Assembly (NCBI GenBank): GCA_014529385.2
Contig: CM043966.1
Coordinates: 101,535,587-101,599,586, forward strand
Length of the DNA: 64,000 nt
Source: Adiantum capillus-veneris
Taxonomy: Eukaryota > Streptophyta > Polypodiopsida > Polypodiales > Pteridaceae
Direction: 5' to 3'
In this document: in pieces, positions 33,258 through 43,479 of the stretch
Layout: each line of letters starts with the position of its first letter
How positions within the stretch are numbered: position 1 is the stretch's first letter
Made by a program: the position numbers and the translations under genes
The notes under the pieces: model-generated
Told to the model about the DNA's origin: nothing
The model's database searches: none
What the model saw: only the letters and a program-made list of their open reading frames with translations

Positions 33258-33419
33258 GCTTGAGGTTTTGTGAGTATGTTTTCTTGCAATGTTTTGCCCA
33301 TGTGAGGTGTGCGGAATCGCCATCTAGTCTTGTGTTTGGAGCGAGCTTGTGTATGTGTGATGAGTGTGCGGATTCGCCATCCTTTTGTGGTGCCTAAGGA
33401 CTAAGCCGCTATACCCCCT

Positions 33420-33450
<31 letters not shown>

Positions 33451-33657
33451 ACTTGATCTTTCCTCTTCATCATTACTCCCAAGAATCCATCTCTCTTGGA
33501 TGAAAACTTTGTTATGGTGGTGTGTTGTTTGCGTCCTAGCCGCTAAAGATAGGTGGTGCCCCCTGTTTGCTTTACCATGATAGGCTCGAGGCGCGCCATT
33601 CGGTCTCCGGCGTTTTAGAGGCCGTCGGGGTTCGGGGTTCGCTTTGCTCCCGTCATT

Positions 33658-33674
33658 TGGTTCCCCCACGGAGG
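33658..33674 (+). promoter_or_regulatory. Gypsy-B primer-binding site
   Basis: TGGTTCCCCCACGGAGG two bases after the LTR, the same spacing as Gypsy-A and nearly the same sequence. Confidence 0.7.
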
Positions 33675-33728
33675 ATCTTTTCATGAAACCCTTTAGTTTA
33701 CAAGACTAAAACCCCTAAACTATTGTGA

Positions 33729-34194
33729 GTGGATGAATGGCTAGCAGGATTTGCTAATTGGACGATAGAAGAAGAAGAGCTCCAAGCACAACTAGACGAA
33801 CTCCGCATCTCCATCAAAGCTCGAGTGCCAGGCGTAACGGTAATCGATTTGCAGTGGGAGAGTCAACCAACACGCCAAACCCAGTGGATATACATAGGCC
33901 AAGTGCCAAGAAGAAGAAGGAGAAGGTCGAAACCATGTCCGCAACCTACAACCAACCAACAACAACAAAATGGAAGGAGCTCTGCACAATAGAGAATCAA
34001 CACTATTCTACTTTGAGAATCGGGTAACTCATGTCACCGAGGTAATTATCACAGTCAGTTTTCAAGTCACACCTGATGCTGCAGCACAGATAACGGAAGC
34101 ATTGGCTCACACTCTCACTAGAGAAACTAGGGATCTACTGAGTTTGTTTCAGGAAAGAACACCACCCTCTCCCACAAGCTTGGACAGTGACTAA
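33729..34194 (+). pseudogene. Gypsy-B upstream frame 1 (conserved with Gypsy-A)
   Basis: Codons from 33729 read GTG-DEWLAGFANWTIEEEELQA. The first codon is GTG where Gypsy-A has ATG, so the start is probably mutated. The frame stays open to 33992. An overlapping frame, 33970-34194, continues with ENRVTHVTEVIITVSFQV and an acidic C-terminus. Gypsy-A has a distantly similar VLTTVGFQV segment. A frameshift or splicing could link the two. Function unknown. Confidence 0.5.
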
Positions 34195-34211
34195 GCACCT
34201 CTAAGCTTCAC

Positions 34212-34430
34212 ATGAATCAGTACAACCTACCTCAAGACAGATCACACATACCAACACGTGTATGCTCAATCAAGGTAATACTGGACTTGAAGGCTCACTA
34301 CCAACACGTCATTGACACCATGCTGGGTGGGGAGCGGTTTTTTGAGGTTCTGGCATCAGATCAACCATTTGTCTTACCTTTGGTACAAGGCAATGTACCG
34401 TTCGAAGTTTTAATCTATGTCCTAGTATAA
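34212..34430 (+). CDS. Gypsy-B upstream frame 2 (conserved with Gypsy-A), unknown function
   Basis: A 72-codon frame, MNQYNLPQDRSHIPTRV then SIKVILDLKAHYQHVIDTML, ending PFEVLIYVLV. It aligns over its whole C-terminal two-thirds with the frame at 17838-18065 of Gypsy-A and is intact in both copies, unlike gag and pol. It stops about 85 bases before the gag ATG at 34515. Confidence 0.6.
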   Translation: MNQYNLPQDRSHIPTRVCSIKVILDLKAHYQHVIDTMLGGERFFEVLASDQPFVLPLVQGNVPFEVLIYVLV

Positions 34431-34514
34431 GAGGGTATACACGCCTCCTTGTAAAGAAGAAAAAAAACTTTTGCAAGCTAAGCAGTGTGTCTTTCTAGCT
34501 CTCTCTCAGTAATC

Positions 34515-35537
34515 ATGGCAAGTGTAGCATTTCCAACATTTAAAGGAAAGAAGGGGGAGGATTTGATAACAGACTTCCTAGATGACTTTGAAGTAGCATG
34601 TGTAGTGAGCGACAAAGATACGGATAAATCCCGGGTTAGAATCTTTAAGCATCTCATGAAGCTAGAAGCTAGATCATGGTACAATGCACTTCCACAAGCA
34701 ACCAAGGATGAATGGGAACCCTTAAAAACCACTTTTAAGAGGTGCTTCGGGGGAGGTACCACTTCAGAAAAGTTGTGGGACAAGTTGAGAGATTTGAAGT
34801 AGGAGGGTTTTTTAGAATATGCCACCTATGAGTCCAAATTTTTGGATTTGTGGGAACGTTGGGTTGAGTCACTGGCAAGGGGGGAAACTGCACCCGATTT
34901 CCTAAAAAAAGATCGGTTCATGCATGGCTTATGGCCGCTTCTCAAGGAGAATGTGAAAGGTAGATTCCCGGCTACGTACGAGTTAGCCGTTGAGATTGCT
35001 CGCCTTAAGGACAAGAAGCTGCGAATGAAAGCCAAAGAAAGCGAGTCAACAGAAGCAGGAACATCGCGTCGATCAGCAACTATGACAACCACCATTTCAC
35101 CACCACCACCGGCTCTTGGGGTAAGAGATGACCAACAAGATATGTTGGCCCATATTACTGACCAACTGCAGAATTTGTCTGTCCACTTAATACAACAAGG
35201 GAGGAGTCAAGAAAGAGATCAAGACCCTGGAAGAGCACGACGACAAAACAGGGAGTATCATTGCTACAACTGCAGAGAATACGGTCACGGTATGTACTAC
35301 TGTCCCAAACCACGACAAAACTATAATAGAGGAGGTAGGAGGAACCAATTGTCACCGCGTAGAGAAAGAACACCCCCACCCCGAGCACCAACCCCACCAA
35401 CACAAATTCTACGTCCACCCCGGACACCACTACAAGCATCCATTCCACCTCTTCCACCAGCCCCACCACTTGATCGCCCTGTAAACATCATAAGGCTAGA
35501 AGAGAAAGGAAAATCCGTAGTGGTGGATCCACCCTGA
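34515..35537 (+). pseudogene. gag: Gypsy-B gag, one internal stop
   Basis: MASVAFPTFKGKKGEDL at 34515, then VSDKDTDKSRVRIFKHLMKL and EARSWYNALPQATKDEW, the retrotransposon-gag core. TAG at 34800-34802 stands where Gypsy-A has a CAG-type Gln. Reading resumes with EGFLEYATYESKFLDLWERW, then ENVKGRFPATYELAVEIARL and the zinc knuckle CYNCREYGHGMYYC near 35270. The Pro-rich tail ends at TGA 35535-35537. The protein forms the particle and binds RNA. Confidence 0.92.
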
Positions 35538-35540
35538 GCA

Positions 35541-36218
35541 AAGGAGAGGGACAAGGGTAAGGAGAAGGTAACCTTTTTAGAACCACTTGAAGCCATTACT
35601 GTGAAAAGAGCTAGGAGGGAGAAAGTTACACAATCAGATGATGAGAGAAGCATGAGAGGAGAAACTAGCAAGAGGCCATCCAGGCCACGACGGAAATTGG
35701 GCATCACCGACTTCCAACTAGGGGAAAGTTCTAAGCCCTATGATCTAACATTGGATGTGGCAGAGCAAGGACCGAAGATTACATGGACACATCTACTACA
35801 TCTTGCACCTAAAGTAAGGCGACAATGGTCCAAAATGGTAAGTACAAGACGCTCCAAAACAAAGGGAGCCGGAGCAATTTCGGGTTGCAACATGGATGAC
35901 ATCCTTCCAATTGTCAACGTAAACATAAAAGGAAAGAGGGTTGGAAACACCTACATTGATGGAGGTGCACAAATCTGTGTAATGAACGAAGCTATGATGC
36001 TTCGATTAGGGCTCAAGGTTGACAGGCCTTCTCCATGCAAGGCAAAGATGGCAAACAACGCAAAAGTAAAGTGTGTGGGTGTGGTAAGTGCCGTGAAAAT
36101 AAAAGCTTTCAACATTGAGTTAGAGGTAGATGTTTTTGTAATGCCTACTAAGGGGGAGGGCTATCCACTAATCTTGGGAAGGCCATGGTTGATGGCCATG
36201 AAGGCAAAAGAGGACTAG
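35541..36218 (+). pseudogene. pol: Gypsy-B protease region
   Basis: After the gag stop the same frame continues (ERDKGKEKVTFLEPLEAITV). YIDGGAQICVMNEAMMLRLG near 35953 is the retropepsin active site with Asp-Gly-Gly, as in Gypsy-A. PLILGRPWLMAMKAKED follows and ends at TAG 36216-36218, where Gypsy-A has Trp (DWDTG). No gag-pol frameshift signal was recognised. Confidence 0.88.
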
Positions 36219-36295
36219 GGTACTGGCCTTCTACGCATGACCGGTAAGAAAGGGGAGACAATCTACTATGACATGAGGATTGGCAAGCAGATCAA

Positions 36296-37954
36296 ATGAA
36301 TCTGGAAACATCGGCAGATGAAACCACTAGCAAATCTTCCAGTTCTGAGGAGGAGACCACATCCACCGACGAAAGTGACAGTTCCATTGATGTGATGGGT
36401 ATCATTATGAAGGATCCACAAAGGGTAAGCACAACTGGTGATCCATCACCAAAAGGGCAACCCAATGAAGAGGAGAGCAAATCACCTGGCGTAGGAGGAA
36501 GTAGGTTGAAGGGTATGTTGTCTACGGAATTAACACTTGAGGAGAAAGATAGTTTTTTGCAAATGTTGATGGGATTTCCTAACCTGTTCATTGACAACTA
36601 TGAAAGAATCACAGGCATTACAGTGGTGGAACATCATATTAAGCTGAAGGAAGGGGTAAAACCAGTTGTGCAAAAGCTACGACGACTGGGGGTCATACAA
36701 GAAAAGGCACTCTTGGACGAGGTAAGGAAACTGCTGGAGACAGGAATCATCTATCCTATAGAAAACTCAGAATTGGTGTCACTCGTAGTGGTGACGCCTA
36801 AAAAGAATGGTAAGTGGAGGGTTTGTGTTGACTACAAACCACTAAATGCAGCTACAAAGAGAGACAACTTTCCTCTCCCTTTCTTGGATGAAATTGTGAA
36901 TGAAGTAGCGGGTTTTGAATGCTATACTGTCTGTGATGGTTATTCAGGATACTTTCAAATATGCATAGCCTTGGAAGATCAGCTAAAAACCACTTTTATC
37001 ACACCATGGGGTTGTTTTGCATACAGGGTTATGCCATTTGGTCTCACAAATTCACCTGCCACATTCCAAAGATATGTCACATATGTTTTTCAACCGTTCT
37101 TTGGAACATCCATAAGAGTGTTCATTGATGATTTTTGTATATATAGCTCCCGTATTTCACATTTAGAAAAGGTAACTGAAGGTTTGGCCAGGTTGCAGAG
37201 CCTAGGCGGGCAATTAAATGTGGATAAATGCCACATTGGGGAGAGTAAAGTCATTCTACTAGGCCATGAAATTTCAGCAAAAGGTATCAACGCCGACCCA
37301 AGTATGGTGTCCGCACTCATAGCCCTACCTTCACCAACGACCGCACGTCAACTGGTCTCTTTTCTACAGAAGGTGAGGTACTTTAGATTCATACATCTAC
37401 TATCACAACTTGTTCTACCACTGCAACAACTCACTCAAAGATCAACTTTCACTTGGGACGAGGAAAGCGAACATCACTTCAACAAGGTAAAGGAGGTCTT
37501 AGCCACTCTGCCAACTATCTCACCACCTAAGTGGGATGAAAAATTATATGTCACCTCAAGTGTTGGTGATGACTCATTGGGGGCTGTGCTACCCCAAAAG
37601 GATAAGATGACATCTTTCATGAGGCCAATCTACTTCTCTAGTCGAGTGATGACAGCAGGAGAGAAAGGTTTCACCCATGTGGAACACTTAGTCCTAGCTC
37701 TTAGATTTGCAACTACAAAGTTTAGGTCATATTTGCTGCCTAAGCAATTTGTGATTCTAACCACAGATGAAATATTTCCCTATGTTGTACAACACATGGA
37801 TGTGTCTGCTAGAATTACTAAATGGCTAGTTCGTCTGCAAGAGTTTGACTCTACGGTACAGGTAGAAAGCACGACAAGGGCAAGTTTGGGGGGACTCATG
37901 ACCTACCAAGTCTTTGAAGGGAAGGAGAAGCAATCTAAGGGAGGAGAAGTCTGA
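36296..37954 (+). pseudogene. pol: Gypsy-B reverse transcriptase and first RNase H
   Basis: 552 open codons. An acidic linker is followed by HHIKLKEGVKPVVQKLRRLG, the RT fingers (VTPKKNGKWRVCVDYKPLNA), the palm (FAYRVMPFGLTNSPATFQRY) and catalytic VFIDDFCIYSS near 37125. The RNase H has LYVTSSVGDDSLGAVLPQ, so the first catalytic Asp is missing as in Gypsy-A. RPIYFSSRVMTAGEKGFTHV and FRSYLLPKQFVILTTDE follow. It ends at TGA 37952-37954 in the linker. This is the longest undamaged piece of the element. Confidence 0.93.
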
Positions 37955-38803
37955 TTACCTCCAGTACCACCGATGGTAGAAGGAGCATACTCTCTCTACT
38001 TTTATGGAGCCTACAAGTGAGCGTCTGACAAAGCAGCTGCAGGCATAGTGGTCTTTGATGACAAAGGGACAAAGGTATTTTCGTTGGGCCAATTGTTAGA
38101 TTCACATTCTAACAATGAAGCTGAGTATGCAGCACTAACCAAGGGTCTACAATGGTGCGTCTCACAAGGTGTACAACGCCTTAATGTATTTGGGGATGCT
38201 CTACTTCTGGTAAGGCAAGTAAATGGAGCATGGACATGCAAGAATCCTAGTTTAAGGACTCACTTAAGTGGTGTAAAAACCTTGTTGGGTAAGTTTGAAG
38301 AAGTTCAAATACACCATATCCCAAGGGCTCAAAACCAAGAAGCAGATGCCCTAGCAAGTGAAAGACTACAGGAAGTGGTGGTTGGAGCAATAAAGCTAAA
38401 GCTCCCTCTATTTCAAGGCAGTGATGCCTTGCCTGACATCATGCATTTTTTGGAAACAGGAGAATGCCCATCAGATTTAACAAAGGGACAGAAGCAATGG
38501 CTGACGCGGAAGGCCACAAGGTATCGACTCATCAATGACGGTTTGTACTGTAAGGGTAAGGACCAAATACTCAGGAAGGTCCCTCTCTCTCAGGAAATCA
38601 CGGGAGTAATTGCTAGCTGTCATGATGGGGTTTGTGGTGGTCACTTTGCCCTAGACATAACAAGTAGGAAAATCTTGCAAGCAGGCTTCATATGGCCTAG
38701 ACTCAACCGTGATGTACACCACTGGTGCAAAACATGTAAGTTATGTCAAAAGGCCGGCACTAGATCACTTATGCTTGAACCACAGACACCTATTCTCTCA
38801 TAA
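37955..38803 (+). pseudogene. pol: Gypsy-B archaeal-type RNase H and integrase zinc domain
   Basis: The second RNase H begins SLYFYGAYK. Gypsy-A has SLFFDGAYK, so the first catalytic Asp has become Tyr here, followed by TGA at 38018-38020. HSNNEAEYAALTKGL, NVFGDALLLV and QNQEADALASERL keep the other catalytic residues. The integrase zinc domain is HDGVCGGHFALDITSRKILQ with WCKTCKLCQKAG. It ends at TAA 38801-38803 where Gypsy-A has Tyr. Confidence 0.9.
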
Positions 38804-39798
38804 GGCCCATTTGAAAAATGGGGTATCGACGCCATTGGGCCATTACCTAGGGCCAACTCAGGAAAATTCTACATTATCATGGGGGTCGACTACATGACTA
38901 GATGGGCAGAGGCTACAGCCACCAATAGAATCACAGCAGTAGAGGTAGCTAAATTTATCTACGAGCACATATGTTGTAGGTTTGGCACACCTTTAGAGAT
39001 CATCTCTGATAGAGGGCCAGGTTTCAGAGCATCATCTCTGATAGAGGGCCAGGTTTCAGAGCAGACTTGGTAGGAGAATTAATGTAGAAACTGGGCATTA
39101 CAAGGAGGCACTCTTCACCATATTACCCTCAATGTAATGGCCTAGTTGAAAAGGTAAATGGAATGGTTTCTAAAATTATTACCAAGCAGGTAAACAATCA
39201 TCCTGGAGACTGGGATAAGTATCTACTACCAGCTTTATGGGCCTACAGAACTTCATTTCGTACATCCTTGGGATTCACACCGTATCATCTAGTATTTGGT
39301 AAGGAAGCAATCTTGCCCATTAAAGTGCAACTACAAAGTCTCAGAGTAATGGAAAGCCAACTTCAACAACCCAACATGCATTTAAGAGATCACATCATCA
39401 ACTTGGAAAGACTGCAGCTGGACAGAGAAGAAGCAATAAATTATTATGCAGCACAAGCAGAGCATAGACGGCTTAGCTTTAACGAGCATCTCCGGGAAAA
39501 AGAATAGAAGAAAGGAATGTTGGTGCTCCGCTACAACAATCGCTTCGACATGCGCAAGGATAAGAAACTCTTGCTCCGATGGGAAGGCCCTTTCATCATC
39601 AGGAAAAAGTATGCCAATGGAAGCTACCAGCTTATGGAGGCTGATGGAAAACTTCATAAAACCAGGGTAAATGGTTGGCGACTTAAACCTTATTTTCTTC
39701 GATTTGACCAGGCTCCACCAATTGACATTCCAGATGAGGACACACCATCAGCCGCTACCTCCGACAATAATGATCAAACAGATGAGCTAGAGACATGA
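38804..39798 (+). pseudogene. pol: Gypsy-B integrase core and C-terminus
   Basis: WGIDAIGPLPRANSGKFYII carries the first catalytic Asp and IISDRGPGF the second. A 32-bp tandem duplication (38999-39062) directly after this shifts the frame. Reading resumes with GITRRHSSPYYPQCNGLVEK (Glu region), then WDKYLLPALWAYRTSFRTSL and GFTPYHLVFGKEAILPIKV. A TAG at 39505-39507 and a frame to 39798 complete it (KTRVNGWRLKPYFLRFDQ). No chromodomain is seen. Confidence 0.92.
38999..39062. repeat. 32-bp tandem duplication in the integrase
   Basis: Two copies of a 32-bp unit containing CTCTGATAGAGGGCCAGG. 32 is not a multiple of three, so the integrase core is frameshifted. Gypsy-A has one copy. Confidence 0.95.
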
Positions 39799-39810
39799 AT
39801 GCCTCTATCC

Positions 39811-39826
39811 AAAAGGGGAGGGCTAA
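39811..39826 (+). promoter_or_regulatory. Gypsy-B polypurine tract
   Basis: AAAAGGGGAGGGCTAA directly before the 3' LTR. Confidence 0.85.
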
Positions 39827-41378
39827 TGGTAGGGGCTTTTCACAAGCCAAGCTCCCATACCCCTCTTCTCTCGTCCCCACCCCATGAAAACCCCCTCTTA
39901 GGGAGGGAGTGATAAAAGGCATTGGAAAAAAGTAAGAAAAAAATAAAGTATGATTATGTAAATATATGAGAAAGGTAAAATAGGCCACTTCATGCCTGCG
40001 GGGCAGCCCATCCCCACCTTGTCTCCTTTTTCTTCACTGTTGCCCCGTCGTGTGTCCCTTTTTCTCTCCTCCACTCAAAAGGTCAACCCCTCTCTCTTCC
40101 CCTTGTCCTTTCTCCTTTCTCTCTCCCCTCAAGATACCCCACCTCTCACCAATAATGCATTCTAACTCACCAATAATGCACCCTAACTCACATGCAACTT
40201 ACCCTATCTTCCAAAATAATATACCCCACCTCCCCTTTCTCTCTCCTATCATATCCCATGACCCAAATACCCCCCTCTCTCTCTGAAGAGCGCCATGTCT
40301 CTTGTCTTGTAGCTAAATAACCTCCCCCACACTCACACACACTCAGTTTCATTGAAAAAGGTGCACACAGACCCATCCCCACCCGGTGGTTACCCGATTT
40401 TTCTTGTGTTCACACACATCTACACACAGATTCACCTCTGAACACACTCCCCTCTCTCCCCTCTTTTAATTACTTTATTCTCCATGTCACCTCTCACTTT
40501 TTTTTCATCTACCCATCTCTCTCTCTTAGTCTCTCTCTCATGAGACTGTTGTTCTGGCACATATACACACAGCCAGACAAGTAGGGCCCACAGTCACATG
40601 GCCTATGTAAATAATGATTTATTCATTTTTAAATTCTAGAATTTCTCCCCCCTCCTCCCCTATATAAATAGGGGTCACCATCACACTAAACATACACACA
40701 ACATCACCAAAGAGTACACTATGCACTGTGTGTGCCTAGTGCACACACACACACCCACACCATCACCATCACCGCAATCACCATGCTTGTCTTGAGCATG
40801 ACCTCTACACCCTTGGGCTATGGAAGATGAAGGGCAACTAAATGAAGGATGATGGCCATAACCCTCGTGCGAGTCTTCGCCATCAACTCCCACCTATCCG
40901 CCATGTGCTCTACCACTCTCTCCCTTCTCATTCCTCTACCCTATGCTCCCCATTTCATCGCCTTATTCTCTAAATAAAGCTTGAGGTTTTGTGAGTATGT
41001 TTTCTTGCAATGTTTTGCCCATGTGAGGTGTGCGGAATCGCAATCTAGTCTTGTGTTTGGAGTGAGCTTGTGTATGTGTGAAGGGTGTGCGGATTCCCCA
41101 TCCTTTTGTTGTGCCTAAGTACTAAGCCGCTATACCCCCTCCCACTCTCTCTCTCTCTCTCTCTCACTTGATCTCATTCCCTTTCCTCTTTATCATTACT
41201 CCCGAGCATCCATCTCTCTTGGATGAAAACTTTGTTATGGTGGTGTGTTGTTTGCATCCTAGCCGCTGAAGCTAGGTGGTGCCCCCTGTTTGCTTTACCA
41301 TGATAGGCTCGAGGCGCGCCATTCGGTCCCCGGTGTTTTAGAGGCCGTCGGGGTTCGGGGTTCGCTTTGCTCCCGTCA
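39827..41378 (+). repeat. Gypsy-B 3' LTR
   Basis: 1552 bp, the same length as the 5' LTR with scattered substitutions, ending CTCCCGTCA and followed by GTGC. Confidence 0.95.
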
Positions 41379-41784
41379 GTGCTTCAAATCCATGCTTATC
41401 AGATGTGGGTAATCTCATCCTAATGTATATTTTAGGATTTTTAAAGTACTAGTTGGATGGAAATACTTGCAAATTTGTACAGCACATACTTAACAAGTGT
41501 CTTTTTTAATTATAAAACTTGCAAATGTTGAATTCATACATGTTTTTGTTTGAAGAACATGTCTCTAACGCATCATGATACAAGGTGACCTCTTACTATT
41601 CTAGTTGAGTGGCGTTGTTTGCAAGAATGGATCAAGGAACTGACATAAAATGAATCTTTTACGGTGGCACAAAGCTCTCCTCAAGCAATGTCTCTCCCAC
41701 TACACCAAAATAATTATGCTAACATGGAGAGGTCCCTAGTAGTACAATACAACATCTTTCCAGCAGCAACACACGCTTTTCTAA
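41379..41784. other. Spacer between Gypsy-B and CACTA-3
   Basis: About 400 bp with no recognised gene or repeat. Confidence 0.4.
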
Positions 41785-41814
41785 AACTACAAGAGGTCAC
41801 TTGAATTTCGGCGG

Positions 41815-42015
41815 CACATTACCGGCGTCAATGGCGGGCGTCGGTATATGTGTGTGTATTTATGGAGGGAGCTAAGGTTTTAAAAGAATTTTTATTTTCA
41901 AATTTCCGACGCCTCTTTCGGCACGTATTCTGATGACAGCGTGAATGTGCATATCGACGCCTCTTCTGATGACTATACCGACGGCTGTACCAATAGCTGT
42001 ACCGACGATACCTGG
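41815..42015. repeat. CACTA-3 left subterminal repeats
   Basis: Repeats of GGCGTC, CGACGCCTCTT, TACCGACG and CTGATGAC in both orientations, matching words in 48560-48800. Confidence 0.7.
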
Positions 42016-42519
42016 AAAAATCAAAACCGCGGGCTTTGTCTGCGCATCTCTCTTAGTTCTTGCACATTTCCTCAAGCTCTCCTCTTCACCATCTCTCACA
42101 GATCTGCTGCGATACACGCCGTCTTAGGTGCTAATCTTGCTTGTGGGTTAGCGCATAACACTAAGGTAGGATTGTTATCATGTTTACTTGTAGATTTAGG
42201 TTTTAGGGTTGAACTTTGTGTTTGTGTGTGCATTTTGCATGTTCCAGGACTTTTACAACAACTTTCATTGCTCAAATAGAACGAATGTGAGTGCTCAAAC
42301 CTTTAAATGCAATATTAAGTTTATTTAAATTACTTTGTATATTAAGGAAAGAAAATTTCGTGCTTTAAACTTTGAATGCTTTAAAAGAAATTAGGATTTG
42401 TTATGTGAAATATCATTTTAAATTATGGAAAATTTTTGTATAAATTTATGAAAAAATCTTGTTTTGAAGAAATGTTTTATTGAATTATGTCATTTTTCAA
42501 ATTATGTAGTTGATGGGTT

Positions 42520-42810
42520 TATGTTTTAGGTTAAGTTTAGGTTATAAGTTAAGTTAAATTAGGTTAGGTTACGTTAAGTTAAACTATGTTGTTATGTTAG
42601 GTTATACGTTAGGTTAGGTTAGGTTATCTTATACGTTAGGCTAGATTAAGTTAAACTACATTAGGTTAAGTTATATTAGGTTAGGTTAGGTTAAGCTACG
42701 TTAAGTTAGGTTAGGTTAGGTTAAGTTAATATACGTTAGGTTTAGTTACGTTAAGTTATGCTATGTTAGGTTAGGTTAGGTAAAGCTACATTAGGTTAAG
42801 CTACGTTCGA
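42520..42810. repeat. Degenerate (TTAGG)n / (GTTAG)n array, first block
   Basis: Irregular runs of TTAGG, GTTAAG and ACGTTAG, resembling but not equal to the plant TTTAGGG telomere repeat. Confidence 0.85.
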
Positions 42811-42850
42811 CAATACGGCAAGCCATAGAGCTTACCCACAACACAAATTA

Positions 42851-43475
42851 AAAACAACACAATGGCGATCCGTTCATCAATACCGCAAGCCATAAAGCTT
42901 ACCCACAACACACATGCATTGTGGGCAAGCTCTATGGCTTTCTGTATTGCCACTGGCTCGCCATTGTGTTGTTTGTATATCCGCGAGCGGTTTTCAAGTC
43001 CTAAAATAGCACCATGGCGAGCCGTTTGGCAATATGGCAAGCCATAGATCTTGCTTACAATGCATATGCATTGTGCGCAAGATTTATGGCTTGCCTTATT
43101 TCCAAACGGCTTGCCATGGTGTTGTCTATATGTTTGCGACGAGCGATTTTCAAGTGCTAAAATTACCTCGTGTCCCTAAAAACAACACAATGGCGATCCG
43201 TTTGGCAATATGGCAAGCCATAAAGCTTGCCGACACAGCTTATGCATTGTGGGGAAGCTCTATGGCTTTCTATATTGCCAACGGCTCGCGATTGTCTTTT
43301 CTATATGTCTGCGAGCGGGTTTCAAGCCATAAAATTGCTTCGCAACTCTAAAAACAACACAATGGTGAGCCGTTTGCCAAATTGGCAGGCCATAGAGCTT
43401 GCCCACGTCGCACATGCATTGTGAGTAAGCTGTATGGCTTGTCATTTTGCTAAACGCCTCACCATTGTGTTTTTT
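42851..43475. repeat. Tandem array of four hairpin units
   Basis: Four units starting near 42851, 43001, 43179 and 43351. Each is a dyad: an arm with CAATGGCGAKCCG...GGCAAGCCAT, a loop around ATGCATTGTG, and the complementary arm ATGGCTT...CGCCATTGTG. Arms are about 50-60 bp. Units are separated by a shared GCGAGCG-TTTTCAAG-TAAAAT linker. RNA from either strand would fold into long hairpins. Confidence 0.85.
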
Positions 43476-43479
43476 TTAT

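Larger units (their letters stand above)
32104..33655 (+). repeat. Gypsy-B 5' LTR
   Basis: Starts TG and ends CA. It carries a TATA box at 32940-32947 and AATAAA at 33252-33257, and ends GTTCGCTTTGCTCCCGTCA. It shares GCATCC or GCGTCC followed by CTAGRTGGTGCCCC-like words near its 3' end with the Gypsy-A LTR and with the inverted repeat at 59979-62525. Confidence 0.95.
32104..41378 (+). mobile_element. Gypsy-B: Tat-like Ty3/gypsy LTR retrotransposon
   Basis: Two LTRs of 1552 bp each (32104-33655 and 39827-41378), with ends TGATGGGGGC or TGGTAGGGGC and CTCCCGTCA, enclose gag, protease, RT, RNase H, archaeal-type RNase H and integrase on the plus strand. GTGC flanks both sides (32100-32103 and 41379-41382), a 4-bp duplication. 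Primer site, polypurine tract and proteins are homologous to Gypsy-A. Many stops, several of them TAG where Gypsy-A has Gln or Trp codons, leave it inactive. Confidence 0.95.

Noticed and set aside
34800-34802. A programmed read-through stop in gag
   Set aside because: The stop in Gypsy-A is at a different codon, and each copy has a sense codon where the other has TAG. They are separate mutations.
41698-41715. CACTACACCAAAATAATT as the left end of CACTA-3
   Set aside because: It looks like a CACTA terminus but its 3-bp flank TCC does not match the right flank TAA. The end at 41785 matches both the TAA flank and the TIR register.
42851-43475. A CRISPR array
   Set aside because: The repeats are long imperfect hairpins without regular unique spacers, in a plant genome.
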